From Promethearchaeota archaeon (GTDB lineage Archaea; Asgardarchaeota; Lokiarchaeia; Sigynarchaeales; SOKP01), in contig WJIN01000414.1 in assembly GCA_014730295.1 (NCBI GenBank), positions 1-14,742 on the forward strand: a stretch of DNA of 14,742 nucleotides. Reading direction: 5' to 3'. The stretch's first letter is position 1. Each line of letters begins with the position of its first letter. This document shows, in pieces, positions 1-5,781 of this stretch. The translations under genes were made by a program, and so were the position numbers. The notes beneath the pieces were generated by a model. The model was not told the origin of the DNA and did not search any database. It saw nothing but the letters and a program-made list of their open reading frames with translations.

Positions 1-5
1 ATGTT

Positions 6-20
6 GTTTAATCGTTAGAA
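6..20 (+). promoter_or_regulatory. weak third copy of the GTTWAATCGCTGAAA motif
   Basis: Reads GTTTAATCGTTAGAA, matching 12 of 15 positions of the motif at 3279-3293 and sharing its first nine bases exactly. It lies just upstream of the probable TATA box of the first gene. At this AT content a partial match may be chance. Confidence 0.25.
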
Positions 21-23
21 TAA

Positions 24-33
24 TTTTATATTA
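24..33 (+). promoter_or_regulatory. TATA box of the MFS gene, with GTGAT site downstream
   Basis: TTTTATATTA is centred about 26 bases before position 55, giving a short leader of roughly a dozen bases before the ATG at 67. GTGAT at 60-64 matches the archaeal anti-Shine-Dalgarno complement (GGTGAT) but is only two bases from the ATG, so it may contribute little. Confidence 0.4.
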
Positions 34-66
34 TTTTTTTAATTTTATTGATAGTTGATGTGATAA

Positions 67-1317
67 ATGGACAATACCTTAAAACCACCTACTAGGAAAT
101 TAGGAAAACATGTACGCATTCTCCTTTTTAGTGTGCTCTTAGCTATTGCGTTTCGAAGTGTAGGATTCAGTATTATTGATATAGGGTTACCTAATTTTAT
201 CATTGATTTATCGGGGAGCCTTTTTTCCTATGGATTGGTTAGGGGGATTTTTAATGTTATGCAATCTGTATTTCAGTTTCCGGTCGCAGCAGCTTCGGAT
301 AAATATGGAAGGAGAAGAATCATCATCATTGCCATCGGAATCTACACTTTAGGGACATTTTTATGTTTCACTGCTCAAAATATTACTCAATTAATAATTT
401 ACAGGGCAATCCAAGGAAGCGGTGCCTATACTTCTATTTTACAAGCAATCGTAAGTGATATTTACGACGAAGAGGAACACGGTAAAGGTATGGGATATTA
501 TTCTCTTTCGATGAATATAGGTTATTTTGGTGGGATTATCCTCGGAGGATATATTTCGAGTTATTTAGGTTTCCGAAATATATTTTCGATTTCGGGTGTT
601 TTGATATTTATAAGTGCCGTTTTTTTAATCGTTGTATTTAATACTTCTAATCCTCAAAATATAACCACTAATAGCGATCTAGAAAAGTCAGCTAATATGG
701 CACTTAATAAAAGAAATATCATTTTATTGCTCAAAGAACCGCAGTTTGGAATCGCTGTTTTTATTAATAGTTTAAGATGGTTTATCTTTGGAGGGGTTGT
801 TGCATATTTGGTATGGGTACTACAAGTGTTTTACAAAATAGATGAATTATCGAGCAGTTATTATTTATTACTAATAGTTGCCTTATATGTATGTTTCGTA
901 ATTATTTCTGGAAAACAACTCGATACAAAAGGTCCAAGAAAGATGATGTTAATTGGACAAGCAATAGCAATATTTGGCGGAATCCCCTTCTTTTTTGGTA
1001 TAATTCATATATTTCTTGTATTTACGATAGTAACTTTATTTATCAGTATAGGGCTTGCGCTATATGATCCTGCGGGGGCAACCTTAATTCTCAATATTAT
1101 AATGAAAATAAATCCAAATCTAAGGGGAACAGGTATTGGTCTTAATAATGCCATAGGATTCTTTTCCAGTGCAATCGGACCAATTGTATTTTCAATTATT
1201 GGTGAGTTGTCAATATTCTATCCATTTTATCTAATTTTCTTCTTAATACTAATAGCCTTTGTTATGACTAACTTTCTGATTAGTCCAGAGAGGGGGAGCT
1301 TAATATCGACTGAATGA
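67..1317 (+). CDS. MFS transporter, 12-helix drug/solute type
   Basis: A 416-residue integral membrane protein of the major facilitator superfamily, a proton- or gradient-driven carrier in the cytoplasmic membrane. The length suits a 12-helix MFS protein. The loop between helices 2 and 3 carries the MFS motif A in the form ASDKYGRRR (residues 76-84, Asp78 and Arg82-84), and a weaker second copy, GKQLDTKGPRK, occurs in the C-terminal half. A hydrophilic, Asn/Ser-rich central loop around residues 195-220 separates the halves. The substrate cannot be read from sequence; drug/H+ antiporter-like (DHA1-like) proteins are the closest style, but sugar or metabolite export is equally possible. ATG at 67 is the first start after a promoter-like TATA. 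It stands alone, followed by a 219-base gap and the regulator gene, which could control it. Confidence 0.85.
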   Translation: MDNTLKPPTRKLGKHVRILLFSVLLAIAFRSVGFSIIDIGLPNFIIDLSGSLFSYGLVRGIFNVMQSVFQFPVAAASDKYGRRRIIIIAIGIYTLGTFLCFTAQNITQLIIYRAIQGSGAYTSILQAIVSDIYDEEEHGKGMGYYSLSMNIGYFGGIILGGYISSYLGFRNIFSISGVLIFISAVFLIVVFNTSNPQNITTNSDLEKSANMALNKRNIILLLKEPQFGIAVFINSLRWFIFGGVVAYLVWVLQVFYKIDELSSSYYLLLIVALYVCFVIISGKQLDTKGPRKMMLIGQAIAIFGGIPFFFGIIHIFLVFTIVTLFISIGLALYDPAGATLILNIIMKINPNLRGTGIGLNNAIGFFSSAIGPIVFSIIGELSIFYPFYLIFFLILIAFVMTNFLISPERGSLISTE

Positions 1318-1450
1318 GAACATAGGTCTAGTTTGATAGCTCTACCTACTTCCTTCCCATAAAGACAAAACAGGAATATCTAAAGACTCTAGAGATGAAA
1401 AACAAAAGGTGGAAAAAATAGCTTTTAAGTAAATAATTTAAGGATTTTAG

Positions 1451-1471
1451 GTTTTATATATATTATAAAAC
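1451..1471 (+). promoter_or_regulatory. TATA region inside an 8-bp inverted repeat, promoter of the regulator
   Basis: GTTTTATA (1451-1458) and TATAAAAC (1464-1471) form a perfect 8-bp inverted repeat with a 5-base TATAT spacer. The repeat contains the best TATA box for the gene at 1537, placing transcription start near 1485 and a leader of about 50 bases. A symmetric site on the TATA box would suit repression by a dimer such as the encoded winged-helix protein, but AT-rich palindromes also arise by chance. Confidence 0.45.
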
Positions 1472-1495
1472 GTTAAATCGCTGAAATTTAAATCG
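1472..1495 (+). promoter_or_regulatory. candidate operator: GTTAAATCGCTGAAA plus TTAAATCG direct repeat
   Basis: GTTAAATCGCTGAAA (1472-1486) matches 14 of 15 bases of 3279-3293. The octamer TTAAATCG occurs at 1473-1480 and again at 1488-1495, a 15-base period, so two half-sites lie side by side. The site is directly downstream of the TATA box, around the predicted transcription start, where a bound protein would block initiation. This suggests autoregulation of the regulator gene. Confidence 0.45.
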
Positions 1496-1536
1496 TTTTT
1501 TCATAATAGAAATATAACAGTTGGGAAATCATCCAG

Positions 1537-2295
1537 ATGTCTGGAAATAATGAAGGTGACGATCTTAGTCTAAACTCAAAGGTTGCAAATTTAATCAACA
1601 CCTTAAAAACGAGATCGGACATTTTAGAGCTAATAGATAGTATTCCGAGATTGCGCATTATCTTACTTTTGATAATCTACGATAAACTAAGCTTAACCAA
1701 ACTGAGTAATTTATTGGGAAGGACAAAGTCCACCGCATCACATCATCTCAAAAAATTAGACCATCTTGATATTTTAAAAATCTCTACAAAGGATTCACGA
1801 GGATCTATAGATGCAAAAGTGTTCGAATTAATTGAGGATTTCAATCCCTTTGAAACTTTGAATATGGAGGATGTTGAGCTATTGCGAGATGATTTAAAAG
1901 ATAGGATTCTCAATTTATCACTAGAAAATAATGTAAAACTACTAAAGGTATTGAAATTGCTTTATGAACAAATCGAACTGTATTATCATGCTCTAGAATC
2001 AGAAAGACCGAAACAAGCTCAAGAATCACTTAGGAAAGTGAAAAAAGAATATCTCAAAAGTCCTTTTAAATATAATATTTGGTTTGTAAGTGATAATACA
2101 TTAGAAAAATATAAAACACTTTTTAAAGAGTTTAAAGGAAAATTGGAGAATTTAATTCAAGAGGAATTGGAGAGTGATGAAAATACGGTTAGATCAAATT
2201 TGATTATTCATAATCTCTTTCCTATTCAAGAGATCATCAAATATGATCCCGAAACAGAACACTTCTTAGAATTCTTTAAAGCTTTAGAGGAATAA
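1537..2295 (+). CDS. winged helix-turn-helix regulator, ArsR/MarR-like
   Basis: A 252-residue cytoplasmic DNA-binding protein. Residues about 38-100 form a winged helix: IPRLRIILLLI, then the helix-turn-helix LSLTKLSNLLGRTKSTASHHLKKL with the recognition helix around 64-76, then a wing (KISTKDSRGSIDAKVFELIED). This is the ArsR-type pattern in which the chain decides between repression and release as a dimer. No cysteines are visible, so cysteine-based metal sensing is unlikely. The C-terminal 150 residues are helical and charged (dimerisation or ligand sensing) and I do not recognise them. ATG at 1537 has no clear ribosome-binding site but follows a good TATA box and a leader of about 50 bases. 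Likely targets are its own promoter and the adjacent seven-helix genes, judged from a shared motif. Confidence 0.8.
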   Translation: MSGNNEGDDLSLNSKVANLINTLKTRSDILELIDSIPRLRIILLLIIYDKLSLTKLSNLLGRTKSTASHHLKKLDHLDILKISTKDSRGSIDAKVFELIEDFNPFETLNMEDVELLRDDLKDRILNLSLENNVKLLKVLKLLYEQIELYYHALESERPKQAQESLRKVKKEYLKSPFKYNIWFVSDNTLEKYKTLFKEFKGKLENLIQEELESDENTVRSNLIIHNLFPIQEIIKYDPETEHFLEFFKALEE

Positions 2296-2307
2296 TTCAA
2301 GAGGAAA

Positions 2308-2316
2308 TATTTATAA
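2308..2316 (+). promoter_or_regulatory. TATA box for a possible small transcript
   Basis: TATTTATAAG-type element just after the regulator stop codon, nearly the same as the element before the carrier gene at 4248 (CATTTATAAG). Predicted start is near 2338, immediately before a short ORF with a GGATGAT site. Confidence 0.35.
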
Positions 2317-2342
2317 GTTAAAACCAATAAGGATGATTCTGA

Positions 2343-2396
2343 ATGAAAATAGATTATAAATTTTTAAATGGCAATATAATGACAGAACTATTTTAA
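2343..2396 (+). CDS. possible 17-residue small ORF
   Basis: Reads MKIDYKFLNGNIMTELF and stops at TAA. GGATGAT at 2331-2337 is a plausible ribosome-binding site five bases before the ATG, and a TATA box precedes it at a suitable distance. No homology is recognised. It could be a small regulatory peptide, a leader for the membrane gene at 2511, or chance. Only the combination of signals supports it. Confidence 0.2.
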   Translation: MKIDYKFLNGNIMTELF

Positions 2397-2441
2397 ATTC
2401 TCAAAACAATAAATAGAATATATTATTATAATTCATAATTG

Positions 2442-2469
2442 TTGTACAAGCGATTCTCGTAAGAGATCG
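2442..2469 (+). promoter_or_regulatory. two short inverted repeats upstream of the first seven-helix gene
   Basis: TTGTACAA (2442-2449) is a perfect 8-base palindrome. Directly after it, CGATTCTC-GTA-AGAGATCG (2451-2469) forms a 7-bp imperfect hairpin or operator with one bulged T. Both end 10 bases before the TATA box at 2480, a usual place for an activator or BRE-proximal repressor. Confidence 0.3.
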
Positions 2470-2479
2470 AAATATTACC

Positions 2480-2502
2480 TTATATAAAAAAAACTCTGGA
2501 GG
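2480..2502 (+). promoter_or_regulatory. TATA box and GGAGG site deciding the TTG start at 2511
   Basis: TTATATAAA (2480-2488) is a good archaeal TATA box. GGAGG at 2498-2502 is the clearest Shine-Dalgarno in the window, eight bases before TTG 2511. The two conflict slightly: that TATA predicts a start near 2511, which would exclude the GGAGG, so the transcript that uses it may begin further upstream, for instance from AT-rich sequence near 2415-2430. Confidence 0.5.
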
Positions 2503-2510
2503 AAATAATA

Positions 2511-3233
2511 TTGATTGAATTAGACCCCGTTGAACACATACAAGTCTTATTCTTGTTTATTAATATCGTATCAAACCATGCTTTATCATTCGTGTTAATC
2601 TACAAATATTTCAAATCCAATATTAATGATTTATTATTTATTGCTTTAGCGCTCCTCTCTACTGCTATATTTAACTATTACACATTTATTGCTTCATATA
2701 TTTCCATACTGTTCACAAAAACGGCAATCGATACCATATATGTACTGATATTCTTCCCCTTTTCATTCCTTTGGATACTCTTTTGGGCACTTGCTTATAC
2801 TAAACTAGTACAGAGAAAACACAGAAAAATAATAATTCTTTTAATTACCTCTTTTATAGCTATTTTTGAAATCCATTATTTTACTGTTTTCATAACTGAT
2901 CCTTACTCTATCGGGGAATTTAAACGAGGAATATACATGGATTGGTCCAATTTTGTGAGTATTTACCTTCTTATCTCTATGATAATCTTAGTTATAACCA
3001 CCTTTGATTTTGGTTACAAAGCGATAAATATGGGAGATAAGTTGATAAATTTTAAAGCAAAATTCATCTTGTCGGCTGTTTTTTTCACTTTCATTGCCGT
3101 CTTATTTGAGTCCATTTTTACTCTTCACGGATTTCTATTTATTATTCCCAGGACCTTACATATTTGTTCAGGGATTTTGATGTATGTTGGGTTCGTATTA
3201 CCGAAAAGTATACGGAATTGGTTAATAAAATAG
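2511..3233 (+). CDS. seven-helix membrane protein, paralogue A
   Basis: A 240-residue protein, almost all hydrophobic, with seven predicted helices at about 8-30, 39-64, 71-97, 105-127, 145-167, 181-205 and 210-232. No signal peptide, catalytic motif or attached kinase domain is seen. It starts with TTG; the start is supported by GGAGG eight bases upstream and by exact alignment with the start of the next gene. The most conserved stretches between the pair are LSxAIFNYY, FPxSFLWI, FDFxY, LFESIxxLHG and the C-terminal SGIxMYxGFVLPKSIR. It resembles the free-standing seven-helix sensory or receptor-like modules found in archaea, but this is only a resemblance; a transport or scaffold role is possible. 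The neighbouring regulator suggests a sensing role. Confidence 0.7.
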   Translation: MIELDPVEHIQVLFLFINIVSNHALSFVLIYKYFKSNINDLLFIALALLSTAIFNYYTFIASYISILFTKTAIDTIYVLIFFPFSFLWILFWALAYTKLVQRKHRKIIILLITSFIAIFEIHYFTVFITDPYSIGEFKRGIYMDWSNFVSIYLLISMIILVITTFDFGYKAINMGDKLINFKAKFILSAVFFTFIAVLFESIFTLHGFLFIIPRTLHICSGILMYVGFVLPKSIRNWLIK

Positions 3234-3278
3234 AATTCCTAAAATATTTAGTTCTTCTTATCATTTGTTATGAATTAT

Positions 3279-3308
3279 GTTTAATCGCTGAAAATGAAAA
3301 TTTTCATT
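3279..3308 (+). promoter_or_regulatory. GTTTAATCGCTGAAA motif followed by a 16-bp perfect palindrome
   Basis: GTTTAATCGCTGAAA (3279-3293) matches 14 of 15 bases of the copy before the regulator gene. It runs into AATGAAAATTTTCATT (3293-3308), a perfect 16-base palindrome. The element lies about 35-65 bases upstream of the TATA box at 3344, the position of an activator site, unlike the copy at 1472 that lies downstream of its TATA box. This is consistent with one protein repressing itself and activating this gene. Confidence 0.45.
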
Positions 3309-3343
3309 AAGATTCAAAAGGAAAACAAATAAGTTTCTAAACC

Positions 3344-3351
3344 TTTAAATA
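3344..3351 (+). promoter_or_regulatory. TATA box of seven-helix paralogue B
   Basis: TTTAAATA preceded by AAACC, predicting a start near 3374 and a leader of about 30 bases to ATG 3404. The paralogue therefore probably has its own promoter and is not only read through from the first copy. Confidence 0.5.
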
Positions 3352-3403
3352 GGATTCAAACATATCAATAAATAATAAAGGGGATTTAATATAACTTAAT
3401 ACT

Positions 3404-4123
3404 ATGATTGAACTTACTGCTTTAGAACATGCGCAAATTATTTTTCTTATAGTGAACGTGGTAACCACTCATATAATCTCATTATATATGATATTTAAAT
3501 ACAAAGCTAAGAAAGTTAAAGAATTACTCTATGTAGGGAGTGCATTTTTATCCTCCGCAATCTTTAATTACTATCCATTTATTATTTCCTATATCCTCAT
3601 TCTCTTTACAAAAAACCCTATTAGTGAAGCTGTTGTAAAAATTAGCTTCCCAATCTCTTTTTTGTGGATAATTTTATGGATAGTTGCATATACAAAACTA
3701 GTCCATCAAGATAAAAGAAAGATTATTCTTGGACTCGCGATTGGATTTGTTTTAATCTTCCAGATTCATTATTGGACGGTTTTCGCACTCTCTCCTGAAT
3801 CGATAGGTGATCTTGTAAGGGGATATTACATGAACTGGGCATCTTTTATTGGATTATATCTCCTTGGAACAATGATCATACTACTTATTTCAGGATTTGA
3901 CTTTTCCTATAGAGCTATAATTTCAGAAGATAAATTGACAAGGTTGAAGGGTAAATTAATCGCAACAGCTCTTATTTTTACCTTTTTAGGTGTTCTTTTT
4001 GAGTCAATAATCATCCTTCATGGTTATTGGTTCATTATTCCCAGATCACTTCATATTCTCTCTGGGATTTTCATGTATCTTGGTTTTGTATTACCAAAAT
4101 CTATAAGAACTAAATTTACATAA
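3404..4123 (+). CDS. seven-helix membrane protein, paralogue B
   Basis: A 239-residue sister of the protein encoded at 2511-3233. By hand count about 133 of 240 positions are identical over the whole length with no gap, so the pair arose by tandem duplication that is not recent. Both have the same seven-helix plan and the same C-terminal SGIxMYxGFVLPKSIR. The most divergent parts are the cytoplasmic-type loops (KYKAKKVKE, VHQDKRK) and the loop near residue 130, which could mean different ligands or partners. ATG 3404 aligns with the TTG of the first copy. No Shine-Dalgarno lies close: GGGGAT at 3379-3384 is about 20 bases away. It ends the cluster, since a strong terminator begins five bases after its stop codon. 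The function is unknown. Confidence 0.7.
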   Translation: MIELTALEHAQIIFLIVNVVTTHIISLYMIFKYKAKKVKELLYVGSAFLSSAIFNYYPFIISYILILFTKNPISEAVVKISFPISFLWIILWIVAYTKLVHQDKRKIILGLAIGFVLIFQIHYWTVFALSPESIGDLVRGYYMNWASFIGLYLLGTMIILLISGFDFSYRAIISEDKLTRLKGKLIATALIFTFLGVLFESIIILHGYWFIIPRSLHILSGIFMYLGFVLPKSIRTKFT

Positions 4124-4127
4124 TTAT

Positions 4128-4159
4128 TCTAGCTTAAAAATAAGCTAGATATTTTTTTT
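4128..4159 (+). terminator. hairpin plus T-tract terminator
   Basis: TCTAGCTTA (4128-4136) and TAAGCTAGA (4141-4149) form a perfect 9-bp stem with an AAAA loop, followed by eight T at 4152-4159. It separates the membrane-protein cluster from the carrier gene. Archaeal termination mostly needs only the T-tract, so the bacterial-style stem is noteworthy. Confidence 0.7.
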
Positions 4160-4182
4160 AAAAATTGATTTCATATTAGATA

Positions 4183-4192
4183 CATTTATAAG
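4183..4192 (+). promoter_or_regulatory. TATA box of the carrier gene
   Basis: CATTTATAAG, a near-consensus archaeal TATA box, predicts a start near 4213 and a leader of about 35 bases before ATG 4248. No Shine-Dalgarno is visible directly before the ATG. Confidence 0.55.
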
Positions 4193-4247
4193 TCTCTCTG
4201 ACATAACAATCATATTAAATAAATTCAAATAAAATTAAATAATAAAA

Positions 4248-5711
4248 ATGTTAAAAACAAATACAAAAGAGGAAAAAAATACATCGAGGTCTCATTCGAA
4301 GCTCACGATGGTAAGTTTTAACTTAAGCGGAACATTGACCCAGTGGGTTTATGCTTCGATGGGATTCTTTGTAATTTTCTTTTACGAAACGGTTGTAGGA
4401 TTGGATATACTATATGCGATGACTGCGTTTATATTGTATTCTATCTATAATGCGATCAATGATCCAATGATGGGATACATAATGGGAAGAATATCCGCTC
4501 CTTTTGAGAAGAAACGACATTGGAAACGCTTTCCCTGGATTGTAATATCACTGATTCCATGGTTATTTTCCTTTTTATTGATCTATGCTGTTCCATTAGA
4601 ATGGAATCCCCAAGTGGATCCCTCATATAATTTGCCAGTCTTTTTCTGGATGTTAATATCTTTATGCATCTATGATACTTGTATTTCTCTATTTGAGGTT
4701 AACACATATAGTTTATTCCCAGACAAATTCCCAGATATTGATGAGCGCAGAACCTCTCAAGGAATTGGTACCATTTTAGGATTGTTCGGAACTACATTAG
4801 CGGCTATAATTCCACCTATGTTTATAACAAAAGGGGTTCAAGCTTCTTATCGAACATCTTCGCTTGTAGTATTTTTTGGTGGAATTCTTTTCTTCGTTTT
4901 GAGCCTTCCTGGATTATGGGAAGATAAACAAACTATCGAACAATACAAGAAGCGCGCGGATACCTTGGATAAAGAGAAACCCGAATCATTTATAAATGCA
5001 GCTAAAACAGTATTTCAATTTAATTCGGCGAAAGCTAGATACATACTAACATTCGGATGGCAAGTAGCCGTGGTTCAATTGCAATATTCTGCAACTTACA
5101 TCATAGCGTATATTCTGGATGCTGAGGCTGATCTTCTTACCTTGCTACTATTACCGATGATCTTAGGAGCAATTATTGGAGCGCCAATATGGTTAAAAAT
5201 ATCTAAAAGAATCAATGATAATAAAAAAACAGTAGTATACGGGGGAATGGTAATGGTGATAGGATTCATACCGATGTTTTTTGTTGTTGATTTGGTCGGA
5301 TGGATGATTAGTTTCCTTATATTTGGTGTAGGATTATCATCTCAATGGAATTTAGAAAATCCAATTATGGGGGATATTGTAGATGAGGCAGCAGTGGTAA
5401 CTAAAAAACGTCAACAAGGCATCTTTTATGGTTATCAGTCATTTTTCGTACGGATCGGTCATAGTAGCATTTTAATAACTATTGCCATCGTTCACATCCT
5501 CACGGGTTTCGTAGAAGGAGCCCCTACACTTGACGCTCTCAAACTAGTAAGTCCTTCTTGGGAATTAGCTGTGTTTGGTGTAAGAATTCATGCGGCAATA
5601 ATTCCAGCAGTCATTTTAGCCATTTGTTTAGTACTTTTTTGGAAGATCTACGATCTCACACCTGAAAAAATTGAGTCTAATAAAGAAATTCTCAAACAAT
5701 ATGGATTATAA
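4248..5711 (+). CDS. GPH/MFS_2-family transporter (glycoside-cation symporter type)
   Basis: A 487-residue, 12-helix carrier of the MFS_2 group (melibiose permease, glucuronide and xyloside symporters). The hallmark follows helix 2: NAINDPMMGYIMGR (Asn68 to Arg81), then a basic KKRHWKRFPWI segment equivalent to the GKFRPWI loop of the family. In bacterial melibiose permease the pattern D-A-x-N-D supplies two aspartates for cation binding; here the first is Asn68 and only Asp72 remains, so coupling to Na+ may be altered. The length is normal. It has its own promoter and is followed by a hairpin and a methyltransferase-like gene, so it may import that pathway's substrate. The substrate is not readable; sugars or glycosides are usual, but organic acids and methylated compounds are possible. 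A related carrier begins at 14556. Confidence 0.8.
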   Translation: MLKTNTKEEKNTSRSHSKLTMVSFNLSGTLTQWVYASMGFFVIFFYETVVGLDILYAMTAFILYSIYNAINDPMMGYIMGRISAPFEKKRHWKRFPWIVISLIPWLFSFLLIYAVPLEWNPQVDPSYNLPVFFWMLISLCIYDTCISLFEVNTYSLFPDKFPDIDERRTSQGIGTILGLFGTTLAAIIPPMFITKGVQASYRTSSLVVFFGGILFFVLSLPGLWEDKQTIEQYKKRADTLDKEKPESFINAAKTVFQFNSAKARYILTFGWQVAVVQLQYSATYIIAYILDAEADLLTLLLLPMILGAIIGAPIWLKISKRINDNKKTVVYGGMVMVIGFIPMFFVVDLVGWMISFLIFGVGLSSQWNLENPIMGDIVDEAAVVTKKRQQGIFYGYQSFFVRIGHSSILITIAIVHILTGFVEGAPTLDALKLVSPSWELAVFGVRIHAAIIPAVILAICLVLFWKIYDLTPEKIESNKEILKQYGL

Positions 5712-5714
5712 CTA

Positions 5715-5750
5715 AATCCTTTATTTTTTTATTTATTTTATTGAAGGATT
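5715..5750 (+). terminator. T-rich stem-loop after the carrier gene
   Basis: AATCCTT (5715-5721) pairs perfectly with AAGGATT (5744-5750) across a 22-base, T-rich loop. The T-runs by themselves suit archaeal termination. The right arm touches the next TATA box, so the element may separate two transcription units tightly. Confidence 0.45.
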
Positions 5751-5758
5751 ATAAAAAA
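5749..5758 (+). promoter_or_regulatory. TATA box giving a probably leaderless transcript
   Basis: TTATAAAAAA preceded by purine-rich GAAGGA (BRE-like) is centred about 28 bases before ATG 5782. Transcription would begin at or next to the start codon. The absence of a Shine-Dalgarno agrees with a leaderless message. Confidence 0.5.
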
Positions 5759-5781
5759 TCACTTTTATAGTATATGTCACT

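Noticed and set aside
1324..1350. Weak stem TAGGT/ACCTA after the first carrier gene
   Set aside because: Only five base pairs with a long loop and no T-tract, so it is not supportable as a terminator.
2511..4123. The two seven-helix genes as one duplicated mobile unit
   Set aside because: No terminal repeats, integrase or transposase are present and the copies have diverged to about 55 % identity, so an old tandem duplication suffices.
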